In this document: positions 61,335-64,000 of the stretch, in pieces
Layout: the number at the start of each line of letters is the position of its first letter
Numbering within the stretch: the first letter of the stretch is position 1
Assembly: GCF_004322755.1 (NCBI RefSeq)
Contig: NZ_CP036401.1
Coordinates: 434,001-498,000, forward strand
Reading direction: 5' to 3'
Source of the DNA: Pseudoduganella albidiflava
GTDB lineage: Bacteria; Pseudomonadota; Gammaproteobacteria; Burkholderiales; Burkholderiaceae_D
DNA: 64,000 nucleotides
Notes under the pieces: model-generated
What the model saw: the letters and a program-made list of their open reading frames with translations, nothing else
The model's database searches: none
Told to the model about the DNA's origin: nothing
Made by a program: the position numbers and the translations under genes

Positions 61335-64000
61335 ATGCAATCGAACCAAGACATCACCACGCAGTCCGCCCAGCAAGTTCCAGCCGCCGCAGCGCAGCCG
61401 GCCAGCGGCCTGGCCACCGCAGCAGCCATGGGCGACTACCGCATCATCCGCCGTAACGGCGCCGTCGTGGCCTTCGAGCCATCGAAGATCAAGGTCGCGA
61501 TGACCAAGGCCTTCCTGGCCGTGCAGACCGACAAGGGCGGCCCGGCCGCAGCGTCCGCGCGTATCCGCGACCTGGCCGAACAGCTGACGGACAACGTGGT
61601 GAATGCCCTGGTGCGCCGCCAGCCTTCTGGCGGCACGTTCCATATCGAAGACGTGCAGGACCAGGTGGAACTGGCCCTGATGCGCTCCGGCGAGCACGAC
61701 GTGGCCAAGGCCTATGTGCTGTACCGCGCCAAGCAGATGGAAGAGCGCCGTGCCAAGAAGGCCGCCGCGGGCGCCGCCGGCATCGCCGAGCCGGAACTGC
61801 ATGTGACCGAGAATGGCCAGCGCCGTCCGCTGGTGGTGCAGGAAGTGCGCGACCTGATCGATGCCGCCTGCTCCGGCCTGGAAAAGCACGTCGATGCCGA
61901 CGCCATCCTCTCCGAGACGTTCCGCAACCTGTACGACGGCGTGCCCGTCGAAGAGCTGTACAAGTCCGCCATCCTGGCTGCCAGGGCCCTGATGGAAAAG
62001 GACCCGGCCTACACGCAAGTTACCGCCCGCATCCTGCTGCACGTGATCCGCCGCGAAGTCTTCGGCAAGGAAACCCCGCAGGCGCAAGCCGCCGCGGCGT
62101 ACGTGGAATACTTCCCGCAATACGTGGCCAAGGGCATCGCCGCCGAGCTGCTGGACCCGAAGCTGGCCGAGTTCGACCTGCAGAAGCTGGCCAAGGCGCT
62201 GGTCGCCGACCGCGACCTGCAGTTCGGCTACATCGGCCTGCAAACGCTGTATGACCGCTACTTCCTGCACATCCGCGACGTGCGCATCGAAATGCCGCAG
62301 GCGTTCTACATGCGCGTGGCGATGGGCCTGGCGCTGAACGAGGAAAACCGCGAAGCGCGCGCGATCGAGTTCTACAACCTGCTGTCCTCGTTCGACTTCA
62401 TGTCGTCGACGCCGACGCTGTTCAACTCCGGCACGCTGCGCTCGCAGCTGTCGTCGTGCTACCTGACCACCGTCTCCGACGACCTGGAAGGCATCTACGA
62501 CGCCATCAAGGAAAACGCGCTGCTGGCCAAGTTCGCGGGCGGCCTGGGCAACGACTGGACGCCGGTGCGCGCACTGGGCGCCCACATCAAGGGCACCAAC
62601 GGCAAGTCGCAGGGCGTGGTGCCGTTCCTGAAAGTGGTCAACGACACGGCCGTGGCCGTGAACCAGGGCGGCAAGCGCAAGGGCGCCGTGTGCGCCTACC
62701 TGGAAACCTGGCACATGGACATCGAGGAATTCCTCGACCTGCGCAAGAACACCGGCGACGACCGCCGCCGCACGCACGACATGAACACGGCGAACTGGAT
62801 TCCCGACATGTTCATGAAGCGCGTGATGGAAAAGGGCGACTGGACGCTGTTCTCGCCGTCCGAAACGCCGGACCTGCACGACAAGGTCGGCAAGGCCTTC
62901 GAAGAAGCCTACCTCGGCTATGAAGCCGCGGCGGCCCGCGGCGAAATCCGCGTGTTCAAGAAGATCGCCGCGCTGGACCTGTGGCGCAAGATGCTGTCGA
63001 TGCTGTTCGAGACGGGCCACCCGTGGATCACGTTCAAGGATCCGTGCAACATCCGCTCGCCGCAGCAGCACGTGGGCGTGGTGCACAGCTCGAACCTGTG
63101 CACGGAGATCACGCTGAATACCGGCCCGGACGAGATCGCCGTCTGCAACCTGGGTTCCGTGAACCTGCCGGCGCACATGAAAGAGGGCAAGCTCGACCAT
63201 GTGAAGCTGCAAAAGACCATCCGCACCGCGATGCGCATGCTGGACAACGTCATCGACATCAACTACTACGCCGTCGACAAGGCGCGCAACGCGAACATGC
63301 GCCACCGTCCGGTGGGCATGGGCGTGATGGGCTTCCAGGACTGCCTGCACATGATGCGCGTGCCGTACGCTTCGCAAGAGGCGGTGAACTTCGCCGATAC
63401 GTCGATGGAAGCGGTGTGCTACTACGCCTACTACGCCTCGACCGAGCTGGCCGAAGAGCGCGGCCAGTACGCCTCGTACAAGGGTTCGCTGTGGGACCGC
63501 GGCATCCTGCCGCAGGATTCCGTGAAGCTGCTGCTCGAAGAGCGCGGCGGCTACCTGGAGCAGGACATGTCGTCGTCGATGGACTGGACCCCGCTGCGCG
63601 AGCGCATCAAGCAGTTCGGCATGCGCAACTCGAACTGCGTGGCGATCGCCCCGACCGCGACCATTTCGAACATCATCGGCGTCTCGGCCTGCATCGAACC
63701 GACGTTCCAGAACCTGTACGTGAAATCGAACCTGTCCGGCGAGTTCACCGAGATCAACTCCTACCTGGTGCGCGACCTGAAGGCGCGCGACCTGTGGGAC
63801 GAGGTCATGATCGCCGACCTGAAGTACTTCGACGGTTCGCTGTCCAAGATCGACCGCGTGCCGCAAGACCTGCGCGACATCTATGCCACGGCCTTCGAAG
63901 TGTCGCCGAGCTGGCTGGTGGAAGCCGCGTCGCGCCGCCAGAAGTGGATCGACCAGGCCCAGTCGCTGAACATCTACATGGCCGGTGCTTCCGGCAAGAA
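61335..64000 (+). CDS. nrdA: Ribonucleoside-diphosphate reductase class Ia, alpha subunit (3' end outside window)
   Basis: 888 codons are present and the frame is open at the window edge. NrdA reduces ribonucleoside diphosphates to deoxy forms with the radical supplied by NrdB. An ATP-cone lies at about residues 35-130 (YRIIRRNGAVVAFEPSKIKVAMTKAFLA), the allosteric activity site for ATP/dATP. Catalytic elements include the first redox Cys in LRSQLSSCYLTTVSDDLEG, the NLCTEI active-site loop with radical Cys and Glu, and PTATISNIIG. GGAG stands 10 bases before the ATG at 61335. The first 30 residues are a Gln/Ala-rich lead. Upstream NrdR boxes confirm the regulation. Confidence 0.96.
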   Translation, partial: MQSNQDITTQSAQQVPAAAAQPASGLATAAAMGDYRIIRRNGAVVAFEPSKIKVAMTKAFLAVQTDKGGPAAASARIRDLAEQLTDNVVNALVRRQPSGGTFHIEDVQDQVELALMRSGEHDVAKAYVLYRAKQMEERRAKKAAAGAAGIAEPELHVTENGQRRPLVVQEVRDLIDAACSGLEKHVDADAILSETFRNLYDGVPVEELYKSAILAARALMEKDPAYTQVTARILLHVIRREVFGKETPQAQAAAAYVEYFPQYVAKGIAAELLDPKLAEFDLQKLAKALVADRDLQFGYIGLQTLYDRYFLHIRDVRIEMPQAFYMRVAMGLALNEENREARAIEFYNLLSSFDFMSSTPTLFNSGTLRSQLSSCYLTTVSDDLEGIYDAIKENALLAKFAGGLGNDWTPVRALGAHIKGTNGKSQGVVPFLKVVNDTAVAVNQGGKRKGAVCAYLETWHMDIEEFLDLRKNTGDDRRRTHDMNTANWIPDMFMKRVMEKGDWTLFSPSETPDLHDKVGKAFEEAYLGYEAAAARGEIRVFKKIAALDLWRKMLSMLFETGHPWITFKDPCNIRSPQQHVGVVHSSNLCTEITLNTGPDEIAVCNLGSVNLPAHMKEGKLDHVKLQKTIRTAMRMLDNVIDINYYAVDKARNANMRHRPVGMGVMGFQDCLHMMRVPYASQEAVNFADTSMEAVCYYAYYASTELAEERGQYASYKGSLWDRGILPQDSVKLLLEERGGYLEQDMSSSMDWTPLRERIKQFGMRNSNCVAIAPTATISNIIGVSACIEPTFQNLYVKSNLSGEFTEINSYLVRDLKARDLWDEVMIADLKYFDGSLSKIDRVPQDLRDIYATAFEVSPSWLVEAASRRQKWIDQAQSLNIYMAGASGK

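Overview
The window is a high-GC chromosomal segment with tightly packed, often ATGA-overlapping genes. Gene content (class Ia nrdA with paired NrdR boxes, pilS-pilR after ccsA and a PP0621-type protein, a SWIB-domain protein with an H1-like tail, DUF1841, many TonB-dependent receptors) points to a betaproteobacterium of the Oxalobacteraceae (Massilia/Pseudoduganella type). This is an inference from protein style and synteny; no rRNA gene is present. No tRNA, prophage, insertion sequence or CRISPR array was recognised.

Layout. 1-2782: start of a TRAP small permease, argH, an NTF2-like secreted protein and a GNAT acetyltransferase. 2902-6981: a TonB-dependent receptor followed by a secreted cyanophycinase. 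7098-14520: a probable envelope module (DUF4331 protein, small lipoprotein, TPR protein, HupE/UreJ-like membrane protein, second TonB receptor) facing a convergent ECF sigma/anti-sigma pair. 14634-17999: M64 metallopeptidase, an Ala/Lys-rich periplasmic coiled coil and a patatin phospholipase. 18000-18520: dense palindromic repeats. 18524-26380 (minus): parE-hscC-J-like protein-parC, i.e. topoisomerase IV genes enclosing an Hsp70/J pair. 26523-34731: a complete kdp potassium system (leader peptide, kdpFABC, kdpDE) with a recognisable KdpE operator and a LexA-like box in the region shared with parE. 34777-40955 (minus): S41 peptidase, LytTR two-component system, MoxR/GNAT/VWA operon. 41173-41855: two small cytochromes c. 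42146-46044: DUF1841, rppH, proS, lytic transglycosylase. 46141-51172 (minus): Calx-beta/DUF4214 protein, SWIB protein, ffh. 51390-56168: DUF898 protein, M48 peptidase and a nitrate/sulfonate-type ABC importer. 56368-60644: ccsA, PP0621-like, pilS, pilR. 61335-end: nrdA, truncated by the window edge.

The most unusual non-coding content is a set of dispersed hairpin elements built from 13-bp odd palindromes (GGTGTC-S-GACACC, GGGGTC-W-GACCCC, GGTGAC-W-GTCACC and variants). They lie in most of the larger gaps, and one pair is read in frame inside kdpD. A separate 170-bp chain of hairpins follows the cytochrome genes. The nrdA leader holds a promoter overlapped by two NrdR boxes exactly 31 bp apart, followed by a 12-bp-period array of GTTGATAAC units that begins with a near-consensus DnaA box.
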